Assembly (NCBI RefSeq): GCF_039793925.1
Contig: NZ_JBAMME010000116.1
Location: forward strand, 1 to 10,305
Direction of reading: 5' to 3'
Length of the DNA stretch: 10,305 bases
Origin: Thermogutta sp039793925
Lineage (GTDB): Bacteria > Planctomycetota > Planctomycetia > Pirellulales > Thermoguttaceae
The notes beneath the pieces are model-generated. The model saw only the letters and a program-made list of their open reading frames with translations, did no database searches and was not told the DNA's origin. Made by a program: the position numbers and the translations under genes. Positions 1 through 6,279 of the stretch are shown here, piece by piece (position 1 is the stretch's first letter; every line of letters begins with the position of its first letter).

Positions 1-602
1 TCCCACAGCCGCACAGTGCGGTCCACCGACCCGGATGCCAGCATCCGGCCATCCCGGGAGAAGGCCACGCTGTACACCGGGCCTATGTGCCTTCCCAGGA
101 TGCGCAGCACCTTCCCGGTGGCGGGGTCCCACAGCCGCACGGTGCGATCGTACGATCCAGAGGCCAACATCCGGCCATCGGGGGAGAAGGCCACGCCGAG
201 CAACGGGCCTCTGTGCCCTTCCAGGATGCGCAGTACCTGCCCGCTGTCGGGGTCCCACAGCCGCACGGTGGAGTCCACCGAGCCGGATGCTAACATCCGG
301 CCATCGGGGGAGAAGGCCACGCCGAGCACCGGGCCTCTGTGCCCCTCCAGGATGCGTAGTACCCGTCCTGTGGCAGGATCCCACAGCCGCACGGTGCGAT
401 CCACCGACCCGGATGCCAGTATCTGGCTATCGGGGGAAAAGGCCACGCTGTCTACCGAGCCTCTGTGCCCTTCCAGGATGCGCAGTACCTGCCCGCTGTC
501 GGGGTCCCACAACTGCACAGTGCTGGCGGACGACCCAGATGCCAGCATCCGTCCATCCGGGGAGAAAGCTACACAGAACACCCGGTCCGTATACAGTCCC
601 AT
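1..602 (-). CDS. WD40 repeat beta-propeller protein (N-terminal part, runs off the window)
   Basis: The reading frame runs leftward from an ATG at 602-600 and is still open at the window edge, giving 200 complete codons. It holds five WD40 blades with an exact 42-residue period: the closing tryptophans fall at residues 32, 74, 116, 158 and 200. Each blade has the pattern GH..G.V..VAFSPDGRMLASGS.D.TVRLWDP. The first blade starts only about 8 residues after the Met, so there is no N-terminal effector or ATPase domain and no signal peptide. WD40 propellers are protein-interaction scaffolds; no partner can be named here. The start is fixed by AGGAGGT at 613-607, four bases upstream, with a TATAAT box further up. 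The blades are very similar to each other, suggesting recent internal duplication. The family is certain, the function is unknown, and the full length and any C-terminal domain lie outside the window. Confidence 0.93.
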   Translation of the reverse strand, partial: MGLYTDRVFCVAFSPDGRMLASGSSASTVQLWDPDSGQVLRILEGHRGSVDSVAFSPDSQILASGSVDRTVRLWDPATGRVLRILEGHRGPVLGVAFSPDGRMLASGSVDSTVRLWDPDSGQVLRILEGHRGPLLGVAFSPDGRMLASGSYDRTVRLWDPATGKVLRILGRHIGPVYSVAFSRDGRMLASGSVDRTVRLW

Positions 603-606
603 TTTT

Positions 607-653
607 ACCTCCTGTGGTGATGGGCCGCCGCGATCGGGGTTATTGGTATTATA
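607..653 (-). promoter_or_regulatory. Promoter -10 and Shine-Dalgarno site of the WD40 gene
   Basis: Read on the minus strand, a perfect TATAAT lies at 653-648 and a perfect AGGAGGT at 613-607, followed by AAAA and the ATG at 602. A good -35 hexamer is not seen at 17-18 bp: a TTGCTA occurs but its spacing is about 23 bp. The leader would be roughly 40 nt. The Shine-Dalgarno site is firm; the promoter is inferred from the -10 box alone. Confidence 0.6.
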
Positions 654-702
654 GCGCTACGCATGTGATCTTTCTCTAGCAAATGAAGAAGTATCCCGAC
701 AC

Positions 703-734
703 CATGGATTTTACCCCGCCGGGCAAAATCCATG
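703..734. repeat. Perfect inverted repeat (10-bp stem, 12-nt loop)
   Basis: CATGGATTTT at 703-712 is matched exactly by AAAATCCATG at 725-734 around a 12-nt GC-rich loop. It lies between the promoter of the intact WD40 gene and the end of the decayed WD40 blades at 775, where a terminator for a minus-strand gene would sit. There is no T-tract on either side, so a terminator role is only possible, and a protein-binding site is an equal alternative. Confidence 0.5.
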
Positions 735-774
735 ACCGGCCCCCTCTGCTTCATCAACCCGCGGCTTGTAGACC

Positions 775-1205
775 ATTTCTGCCCGCTTCGCTGATAGAGG
801 AATCATCCGGTTATTGGGGGAGGAAAAAACTACGCCGACCACCCCGCTCGTATGCCCCAGCAGGATGCGCAGACCCTCTCTGGCAGCGGGATCCCACAGC
901 CGCACGGTGTGGTCCCACAACCCGGATGCCAGCATCCAGTTATCCGGGGAGAAGGCTCCACTGTACATCCAGTCCGTATGCTTCAGGGGATGCAGCGCCT
1001 ACCTCGCGGCGGGGTCCCCGGCCACACGATGTGATCCCACGACCCGTACGCCAGCACCGAGCCATCCGGCGAGAAGGCCACGTAGGATGCCTTGGCGATA
1101 CGCCCTTCCAGGATATACAGCTCTCTGCTGTCGGGGTCCCACTGCCGCACGGTATCGTCCAAACGGCAAATTTCTTCTGCGCATCCGTCCTTGGCAAGTC
1201 AACGA
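775..1205 (-). pseudogene. Decayed WD40 repeat remnant (about three blades, frameshifted)
   Basis: WD40 signatures occur on the minus strand but switch frame. One frame carries DDTVRQWDPDSRELYILEG followed by VAFSPDGSVLAYGSWD and ends at a TGA at 985-983. A second frame carries GAFSPDNWMLASGLWDHTVRLWDP (968 to about 895) and then a degraded blade with GHTSGVVGVVFS. Blade spacing is near the 42-residue period of the neighbouring intact gene, with the same strand and similar wording, so this is most simply an old duplicated copy or the former 3' part of an upstream WD40 gene. No plausible start or continuous frame remains. The family identification is firm; the exact ends are approximate. Confidence 0.8.
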
Positions 1206-1206
1206 G

Positions 1207-1935
1207 ATGCGAGTAGCCCTACGTACTCATCCAGTGACGTGGCTCATTGCCGAGGCAGAACGCACTGGTGCGCCCAGGGTGATTTCCATCAATACCAGCG
1301 GTTCCTTTGGCGAGAAAGAGCGGGACCCCCGCTATCCGGAACCGGTCGATTGGTTCTTCGACCACAGCGAAAGTACCCAAACTCAACTTGCTACAAAAAC
1401 GGCTTCTGTTCGGTAGTGTGTACGATGCAGGTCAGGCCCAATGTGGCGACCGTCGACCTGCGGCTCTATCTGCGAGAAAAGACAGTGCGCTGGCTCAATC
1501 GCAAGCGACCCGGGGAATGACGTCTTCCCTTTTGCGGCAAGTACCGCATTACCCGCCAAATTCTGGTCGAATTGGCCCCTCTCCTGCTGAAAGGGTAGAA
1601 GATATATGTTCAGTTCGACTCCTGGCACGCTTCCCGCCGCTTCATTCAGCAAACTTGTCCGCCGCCACGGAGGCATGTCTCCTGTGAGTTCAAGAGCAAT
1701 CGCGAACTCGACAGCAAGCGCCTCGACAACCCCGCCCAGGTGCTGAGGCGCTAGTAGCACACGTGGGTCCGCGTGACCACTGCGGACAGGGATGCACGAA
1801 TCTGTTGCGTACGATGGCTGAATGGCCGTTTAGCCGAAGCCCCTTACGATGTCCGCGTTTACTTCACGAAGGGGTACCCCAGGAAGAAATCTCCGGCGCA
1901 CATTGGCCATGCGGACACTGCCCGGTGCCGAGCCT
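1207..1935 (+). pseudogene. Decayed DDE transposase (IS701/IS4-like)
   Basis: The main part lies in one frame from about 1419 to 1935 and carries motifs I recognise from IS701-like transposases: VDLRLYLREKTVRWLNRKR, then KYRITRQILVELAPLLLKG, YVQFDSWHASRRFI (the FDSW Asp matches a catalytic Asp position), CEFKSNRELDSKRLDN, and VRVTTADRDARICCVRWLNG followed by DVRVYFTKGYPRKK. That frame is interrupted by TGA at 1518-1520, TAG at 1596-1598 and two adjacent TAGs at 1752-1757. The N-terminal part (1207-1416) is in another frame, with RVISINTSGSFGEKE and WFFDHS, where the first catalytic Asp of the family appears to read Asn. The usual C-terminus after KKSPAH is lost. Terminal inverted repeats were not found. 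It is non-functional. Confidence 0.75.
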
Positions 1936-2362
1936 CGGTCGTTTTCGTACGCCTTCAGCCCATCAACCAACAGGGCGATTTTCGCTTATGTCCAGTCTAT
2001 CATCTCATCGACAATTCTTGCACCCCTTCCTCACCCATCGGCAGAATCTCCACCGGATGGATCTGGTACCAGGGCAAAATGGGGAAACAAGTCTCACCGG
2101 TCCCGTCGGCGGGGGGCTCACAGATCAGGGGCTGGTTGGGGGGATTCTGGAATGCGAGCAATCTCGGCTACAATGGAGTCTTCGTGCATCAGAAGAGAAA
2201 TGGCGGGCCTCAGGTGGCGATCCTCTCGCCAGAGGGAGAGAATCACCAACCCGCGACCCGCCATTTCATCCTGAGGTGACACATCCAATTGTAGCACAGA
2301 AAAATTTTTTTGCAACTGTTCGTTCTGGGCCTTAGGTATTTCGTTCCCTATTCGTGGATGGC
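1936..2362. other. Unresolved stretch between two transposase remnants
   Basis: No convincing gene. The transposase frame stays open on the plus strand to 2276 but no longer resembles a transposase after about 1930. On the minus strand a different frame (about 2015-1845) reads RIVDEMIDW, a TAA, then AKIALLVDGLKAYENDRG and GSVRMANVRR, which has natural-looking composition but no family I recognise. The stretch 2118-2335 is also open on the minus strand. It is probably remnants of more than one element joined together. Confidence 0.4.
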
Positions 2363-2437
2363 CTACAGTCGCACGGTGCTGTCCTGCGACCCAGAGGCCA
2401 GCATCTGGCCATTCGGGAAGAATACCACCCTGATCAC
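2363..2437 (-). pseudogene. Isolated WD40 blade remnant
   Basis: The minus strand encodes VIRVVFFPNGQMLASGSQDS followed by TVRL and a TAG at 2365-2363. This is the F-P-N-G-x-M-L-A-S-G-S-x-D-x-T-V-R-L core of one WD40 blade, with a stop in place of the Trp. It sits directly against the C-terminal end of the IS1634-like remnant in the same orientation, so it is a fragment stranded by recombination or insertion. Confidence 0.75.
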
Positions 2438-2439
2438 CC

Positions 2440-3345
2440 TTCCTCGTCTTTGACCTGCACCAGGCTGTAGTCGGCAAGTGGGACAGGTTTGTAGCGTGGG
2501 TCGCATGCCACCGCCGGGTGCAAGTTATCCGCCCTTCGGGCATCCGCTCAGCGGTAGGCTGGTGAAACTCAGCCAGTACCGGGTGTACTTGGCGCTCGAT
2601 CAACCCAGCAACCATCAAGAAGACCAGTACAGCAATCCGCCGAGGCGTTTTCAGGAATAGAGAGGCTGCCGGGCGCGTGTTGGCCCTTCCATTTCGCCAG
2701 GATCTCTCTATCGGAGAGGGTGGAATTTTGCCTTCGGTCACCGACAGGTCCACCTTGTCCAGTTCAGCATCCTGACGTACCTGCTGGTCATCCACGCGAT
2801 AACGCGGTTCTATGGGCACTGCTGGCCGATCGGGTGCCCGTCGCTTTTTGAAGGCTTTGCATTGCACCCGCCAGGCGACGATCTCCGGTGTTTTGTCGTT
2901 GTATTTGTTCGCCAGGTACTGGGAGCGTCGGGGCTCGGTCTCAACTGCTTGCATTTCGTTCTGACGACGAGCCGCTTCTCGGTCAGCCAGCACCTCGGAG
3001 CAGATATCCAGATACCGAACCAACCAGCGACGGGCGAGGTCTTCGGGGCCGATGACTTCCACACTATACCCAGACCTCAGTAGATGGTCCGCTTCTCCGG
3101 CGACTCGTGCGCCTCTTGCTGGGCTACATAGGTAGCTCTTCCCAGTACCGACCGGTGGCCAACAGTTCCTGCAGGGTTTGGCAGTGATGGTCCTGCGTCG
3201 TGATGGGACCAATGTAGCCCAAGCCCGAGGCGCAGCCAGGTCCACTGGTTCTCCTCGGTGGGCATCTGGCGATCGCCGAGAAAGATGACCTCATCCGAGG
3301 TCGAGAAGTTGGCCAACCGGGCATACTCATCGGAGGCGGCACACT
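2440..3345 (-). pseudogene. Decayed IS1634-like DDE transposase
   Basis: Collinear fragments are spread over all three minus-strand frames. From the N-terminal side they are: EVIFLGDRQMPTEENQWTW (about 3300); YIGPITTQDHHCQTLQELLA and GRYWEELP (about 3200); EDLARRWLVRYLDICSEVLA with a charged coiled-coil-like stretch (about 3030-2930); KYNDKTPEIVA; RYRVDDQQVRQDAELD (about 2810); DREILAKWKGQ (about 2700); FLKTPRRIAVLVFLMVAGLI then ERQVHP (about 2650-2590); MPEGR; and at the end PLADYSLVQVKDEEG (about 2490-2430). The order and wording match my memory of IS1634-family transposases, including the KTPRRI..LVF....LIERQV C-terminal helix. At least four frameshifts make it inactive. The N-terminus and terminal repeats were not located. 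Confidence 0.7.
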
Positions 3346-3705
3346 AGGAAAATCGAACCGTACTGGCAGCCCCCCGCACTGGCGGCCGGGGCGAAGGGTT
3401 TCGATTGCTGGAGCCACTCGCCGGAAGGGTTGTAACCCGGCAGGCGGGGCATCCCTTCTGTAGCCAACGGGTCCGCAAACGGGCTGGCATTGGCGTGTAA
3501 ACGGCGCAAATCCACTCAGTAGACCCGGGCCGCCTGGCGGTGCGATGTCCAGAGAGACAGGCCCTCTTCACCTCCCCACTCTTCCGGTACGTAGGAGATG
3601 CCCATGGCCGTTACCTCGTGGGGCAGGGGCTCTCAGGCCCATCCCCTCAAAGATGATGTTCTTCCGCAGGATGCTTGCTGGTCGTTGCCAGAGCAGGAGG
3701 TGGCT
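3346..3705 (-). pseudogene. Debris of an unidentified minus-strand protein
   Basis: One minus-strand frame reads LPHEVTAMGISYVPEEWGGE through GLSLWTSHRQAARVY, reaches a TGA near 3516, then continues in the same frame as VDLRRLHANASPFADPLATE and GMPRLPGYNPSGEWLQQ, ending near 3327. The composition looks like genuine coding sequence, but I do not recognise the family. It lies just upstream of the IS1634-like remnant and just downstream of the clamp gene, all on the same strand. It may be the N-terminal part of that transposase or a separate broken gene. Confidence 0.4.
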
Positions 3706-4824
3706 CTACGGGGAGGAAAAACGGGCAGAAATCGGCATTAACAGGTGAATGTATGATCCATCATCAGGCGAGGAGAACCTTGCCGGACGATGCCTGGTGT
3801 TGGGATCAAACTCTATCCTGATCCGTTCTGCGGGCGATCCTGGCACCAGGAATGACTCCAGCGCTTGCGCCAGGAAGGGGGCGTGAAAAGCGACATCTCC
3901 TTTTCCATCAACGATAGCATCCAGACTCATCGCGACAGTTTTCCCTGGGGGTTGAGGGATCATAATGAGACTCTTCTGTGCAAATCGAAGAAATGCCGTA
4001 AGATCCTTTGCCAGGGGATGGTATTTGGGCAACCGCTTTAAAACTTCCAAGATCGGCTTTATGTCGGCGCAAGAAAGAACGGCGCTGGTTCTATAGCCAG
4101 CGGTAAAATATTTCCAGTCAATGGGCGGGAACGATCTCTGGGGATCTTTTTGAAAGAACACCGTCGTCCCCCCCGCCTGAATGGAATACCAGTTTCCACT
4201 GTATGCGAAAGATACTTCTCCCTGCCTCGGCCCGGCAAACACGACTTTTTTCAGTCCCAGCGCCAGGTGAGCGGGGAGGAGGAATGAGATCTTCCCACCG
4301 CGGAGAAGTGGGATCTTCTTCCACGAGAGGCGGTATCCGTCCATCGCCATGATTTCTAACTCTCCATTATCAGCTCTAAACGAGAGATAGCGAAGGGCTG
4401 GCGGCACGTTTGCCCACCAGGAAGAGGTGCTGATGACCGATGCGAACAAGGTTTGTTGCAAGGCCTGCAAGAAAGCATCCAGGCTTGTTGAAGCAACTGT
4501 TTCCACTTCTGGGATCCCGGGCGTCTCATCCAATGGCTCACAGGGTATCGTCATTGTTTCCCTATCGCCGGAGATCGCTAGGGTGCCGGAACGGGCGCTC
4601 AGAAGCAGATTCCTGCCCAACTTTGTTGGATCCGTCCGGGCAACAACTTTGATTGCGCCGGGCTTGTGCACGGTTGCCCCTAAGCGACAGAACACCATCG
4701 CCTCGGAGTTCGCACTAAATACCACCAATTGGTGGTCAGTGGTCTGGAGAGAAATGGGTTCCGCGATCTGGCGCGCGAGATGCATGGCCCTGCTCAGTTC
4801 CGAAGATAAAACGGCCACTTCCAC
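3706..4824 (-). CDS. DNA polymerase III beta sliding clamp homologue (divergent, accessory)
   Basis: The product is 372 aa, the usual length of a bacterial beta clamp (about 365-380). Clamps encircle DNA as a dimer and tether polymerase and repair proteins. Recognisable features are MEVAVLSSEL at the start (beta clamps begin with M-K-hydrophobic-x-V), GAIKVVART at 57-64, a domain-2 stretch YLSFRADNGELEIMAMDGYRLS at about 146-167 that aligns with the conserved DGxRLS, FLLPAHLALGLKKV at 181-194, FPPIDW at 232-237 in place of the family's FPDYxx, and the C-terminal LMPIS with a short extra tail. The start is GTG at 4824-4822, with AGGAGG ending 6 nt upstream. It stands alone, without dnaA or recF, and the N-terminal domain is poorly conserved, so I infer an accessory paralogue rather than the replicative clamp. 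The upstream leader contains a hairpin at 4847-4867. Confidence 0.82.
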   Translation of the reverse strand: MEVAVLSSELSRAMHLARQIAEPISLQTTDHQLVVFSANSEAMVFCRLGATVHKPGAIKVVARTDPTKLGRNLLLSARSGTLAISGDRETMTIPCEPLDETPGIPEVETVASTSLDAFLQALQQTLFASVISTSSWWANVPPALRYLSFRADNGELEIMAMDGYRLSWKKIPLLRGGKISFLLPAHLALGLKKVVFAGPRQGEVSFAYSGNWYSIQAGGTTVFFQKDPQRSFPPIDWKYFTAGYRTSAVLSCADIKPILEVLKRLPKYHPLAKDLTAFLRFAQKSLIMIPQPPGKTVAMSLDAIVDGKGDVAFHAPFLAQALESFLVPGSPAERIRIEFDPNTRHRPARFSSPDDGSYIHLLMPISARFSSP

Positions 4825-4846
4825 TCGAGCCTCCTGGGTTTCCCCC

Positions 4847-4867
4847 CTCCCCCAACAGATTGGGGAG
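4847..4867. repeat. Hairpin in the clamp gene leader (CCCCAA/TTGGGG)
   Basis: CTCCCCCAA at 4847-4855 pairs with TTGGGGAG at 4860-4867 around CAGA, with one bulged C. It lies 23-43 nt upstream of the clamp GTG, so it would be in that gene's 5' leader on the minus strand. It may be a regulatory hairpin or a promoter-proximal terminator; there is no T-run. Confidence 0.45.
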
Positions 4868-5008
4868 TATCGGGGGGATGTTTCTGCCGCAGGTTAACCG
4901 GAGAATGACACGTTCAACTGGCGACGAAACTCCTCCTGCTCCATCATCGCCATTCAGGTACTCGGGCTGGTTTTTGCCGGGTACCATTTCCGCTGGCCAG
5001 CGTTTCAG

Positions 5009-5305
5009 TTGGCTGGCGAGGACAATCGGGTGTTCAAGATCGATGAACCCCCCCAACCCTCAGTTGGGGGGGCTCGATCTGACCCCACCCGTTGCCATCC
5101 CCAGCCCGTTTACCCGGCCCGGAGGAGACAGCTTCTTCAGCATATCCTGTTGCCTCTGGGCCAGGAGGTTCCAAGGTCACCGCGTACGACCGCCCCGGCC
5201 ACAGTGGACTACGGGGACCGGATCGTGTGCGCGGTCTGCTGCCGGGGCCCCGCGCAAATCGTCGCGATGGGCCACGAGCCTGTAGACATTCCAGAAGGGG
5301 AATGA
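5009..5305 (+). CDS. Possible small protein with a CxxC motif (doubtful)
   Basis: A TTG-started frame of 98 codons ends in TGA at 5303-5305, overlapping an ATG of the next frame as ATGA, an arrangement often seen in translationally coupled genes. Its C-terminal third looks coding: a GTG at 5204 begins VDYGDRIVCAVCCRGPAQIV, with a CAVC pair that could bind metal, and the frame ends in VDIPEGE. Its N-terminal part runs through the 5037-5080 hairpin and has poor protein character. The same frame upstream of the TTG (from about 4898) contains a hydrophobic run, IIAIQVLGLVFAG, with no start codon. No good ribosome site precedes 5009 or 5204. It could be a real small gene, a 33-aa protein from 5204, or a broken fragment. 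Confidence 0.3.
   Translation: MAGEDNRVFKIDEPPQPSVGGARSDPTRCHPQPVYPARRRQLLQHILLPLGQEVPRSPRTTAPATVDYGDRIVCAVCCRGPAQIVAMGHEPVDIPEGE
5037..5080. repeat. Long G/C-run inverted repeat
   Basis: CCCCCCCAAC at 5048-5057 is perfectly complementary to GTTGGGGGGG at 5063-5072 across a CCTCA loop. A further AGATCGA at 5037-5043 pairs with TCGATCT at 5074-5080, giving 17 paired bases with one small internal loop. No T-tract follows on either strand. The AAC/GTT-flanked C-run resembles the shorter hairpin at 4847-4867. Confidence 0.7.
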
Positions 5306-5430
5306 GGGCGCTCCATCTATTCCCCCTTGGAGCAGACGAATACGACGACTACATTGTTAAACTGAATGTTCGGTATACTTCCCTTCCAGAACACTTCTGG
5401 AGGGGAAACGGCGCTTCGTTTTTCACCCTC

Positions 5431-5463
5431 TTGACGATGGTGTTATTTTGGTATAATTATACC
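5431..5463 (+). promoter_or_regulatory. Candidate promoter with overlapping palindrome
   Basis: TTGACG at 5431-5436 and a perfect TATAAT at 5452-5457 are separated by 15 bp, two shorter than ideal. The -10 box lies inside a perfect 14-bp palindrome, GGTATAATTATACC, at 5450-5463, which could be a repressor site. The surroundings are clearly more AT-rich than the rest of the window. A second possible -10 (TATACT, 5530-5535) and a hairpin (CTCTCG..CGAGAG, near 5540-5560) follow before the start at 5599. Confidence 0.5.
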
Positions 5464-5598
5464 ATACGCCACAAAATGCCACCATTGTCACAGCTTGTTG
5501 AAGTCACTGGTGTTGATCTCGTTCATGCGTTATACTCGGTCTCTCGCTCATCGCGAGAGCTGACTTCAATTCTCGAAATCAGTACGAGGAGGACTGAA

Positions 5599-5835
5599 AT
5601 GAGCCCTGGAATCTTCGTTTATACCCAGAAGCATGCAGTCCGCGAATTGCCCAACGGTTGGGTGATTTGGAATGACCGCATCGTGACGGCTATTTCCAAA
5701 CGCCCATTGTCCCCAGCAGAAGCCATCCGGTTTTTTCAAGCTGTCACCGATCTTCTGCCGAACGACTGGGCAGAGGATCCCGAAATCGCAGAACTGGAGG
5801 ATGGCCGCATCGCAATCCATGGTTGTGCAGACTAA
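5599..5835 (+). CDS. Small hypothetical protein (78 aa; alternative 177-aa form from 5302)
   Basis: The frame is open from well upstream and ends in TAA at 5833-5835. I prefer the ATG at 5599 because AGGAGG lies exactly six bases upstream and a promoter-like AT-rich stretch precedes it. This gives 78 residues beginning MSPGIFVYTQ, with RELPNGWVIWNDRIV as two probable beta strands, then LSPAEAIRFFQAVTDLLP as a helix and an acidic end, DPEIAELEDGRIAIH. No membrane segment or known motif is seen. The alternative start at 5302 overlaps the preceding frame's stop as ATGA and would add 99 residues containing FFTLLTMVLFWYN, a possible membrane segment. Choosing it would place the promoter inside the gene. 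The family is not recognised. A strong hairpin terminator follows 7 bp after the stop. Confidence 0.6.
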   Translation: MSPGIFVYTQKHAVRELPNGWVIWNDRIVTAISKRPLSPAEAIRFFQAVTDLLPNDWAEDPEIAELEDGRIAIHGCAD

Positions 5836-5841
5836 AGTTGC

Positions 5842-5880
5842 CTGCCCGGACCCTACAGGGCCGTGGGGTCCGGGCAGTTT
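5842..5880 (+). terminator. Rho-independent terminator-like hairpin
   Basis: CTGCCCGGACCC at 5842-5853 pairs perfectly with GGGTCCGGGCAG at 5866-5877 around a 12-nt loop, followed by TTT. It starts 7 bases after the stop of the small gene at 5599-5835, where a terminator is expected. The T-tract is short, so efficiency is uncertain. Confidence 0.65.
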
Positions 5881-6279
5881 CCGAACCGCTGGGACGGCTC
5901 ATCCTGCTGCGGAAGGTTGTCCAGCACAGTATAGGCTGGCCACGAGCGCGTGTCGTGAGAATCACCCGGGAAAGCAGGTGGGGCAAAACGTCGCGGGCCG
6001 CAAAGTCGCAGGTCGCAAAGTCGCAGGTCGCAAAGTCAACAAACCATGGCCGCGAGACAAGCAACAGAGATCTAGGGCAGGAACACGCCCGGGGTGGACG
6101 GAGGAGTCTGGGATCTATCGGCCCGGTAGATGATGGCAGTGGAGCCGTTGCGTCGGTGGGGCTACCAGCCTCAACTCCCTGCGGCGGGTATGTATCCCCA
6201 AAAGCAAAGAAAAGAGACGACGACACGGGCTCGTGGCTCGCGCTCTGTTGCCACTGATTTCGGGTGGCGCATTCTCTCA
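5881..6279. other. Intergenic region without a supported gene
   Basis: About 400 bp between the terminator at 5842-5880 and the stop of the minus-strand HD-domain gene at 6280. Open frames exist on both strands, but their translations are low-complexity or repeat-driven. Apart from the 15-bp tandem repeat at 5981-6040 I see nothing assignable. No T-rich hairpin terminator convincing enough to list was found after the HD gene. Confidence 0.6.
5981..6040. repeat. 15-bp tandem repeat, about four units
   Basis: Units begin at 5996, 6011 and 6026 with consensus GGTCGCAAAGTCGCA. The first differs by one base and the last diverges in its final three bases. A weaker copy (10 of 15 bases) occupies 5981-5995. 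Being a multiple of three, the array keeps frames open and produces GRKVA-type or KSQVA-type translations that should not be taken as protein. I remember similar GTCGCAAAGTC arrays between genes of Chloroflexota; that is recollection, not a search. Confidence 0.85.

Noticed and set aside
16..654. Long plus-strand open frames opposite the WD40 gene
   Set aside because: They are stop-free only because the WD40 repeats are GC-rich and periodic. Their translations are repetitive, rich in Pro, Arg and Ser, and match the 126-bp period of the antisense gene.
5092..5301. N-terminal 70 codons of a longer frame leading into the small gene at 5302/5599
   Set aside because: The translation is rich in Pro, Gly and Arg, has no ribosome site, and runs through sequence better read in another frame. 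Only the later starts are credible.
5981..6040. CRISPR array
   Set aside because: The units are 15 bp and directly adjacent, with no unique spacers and no cas gene nearby.
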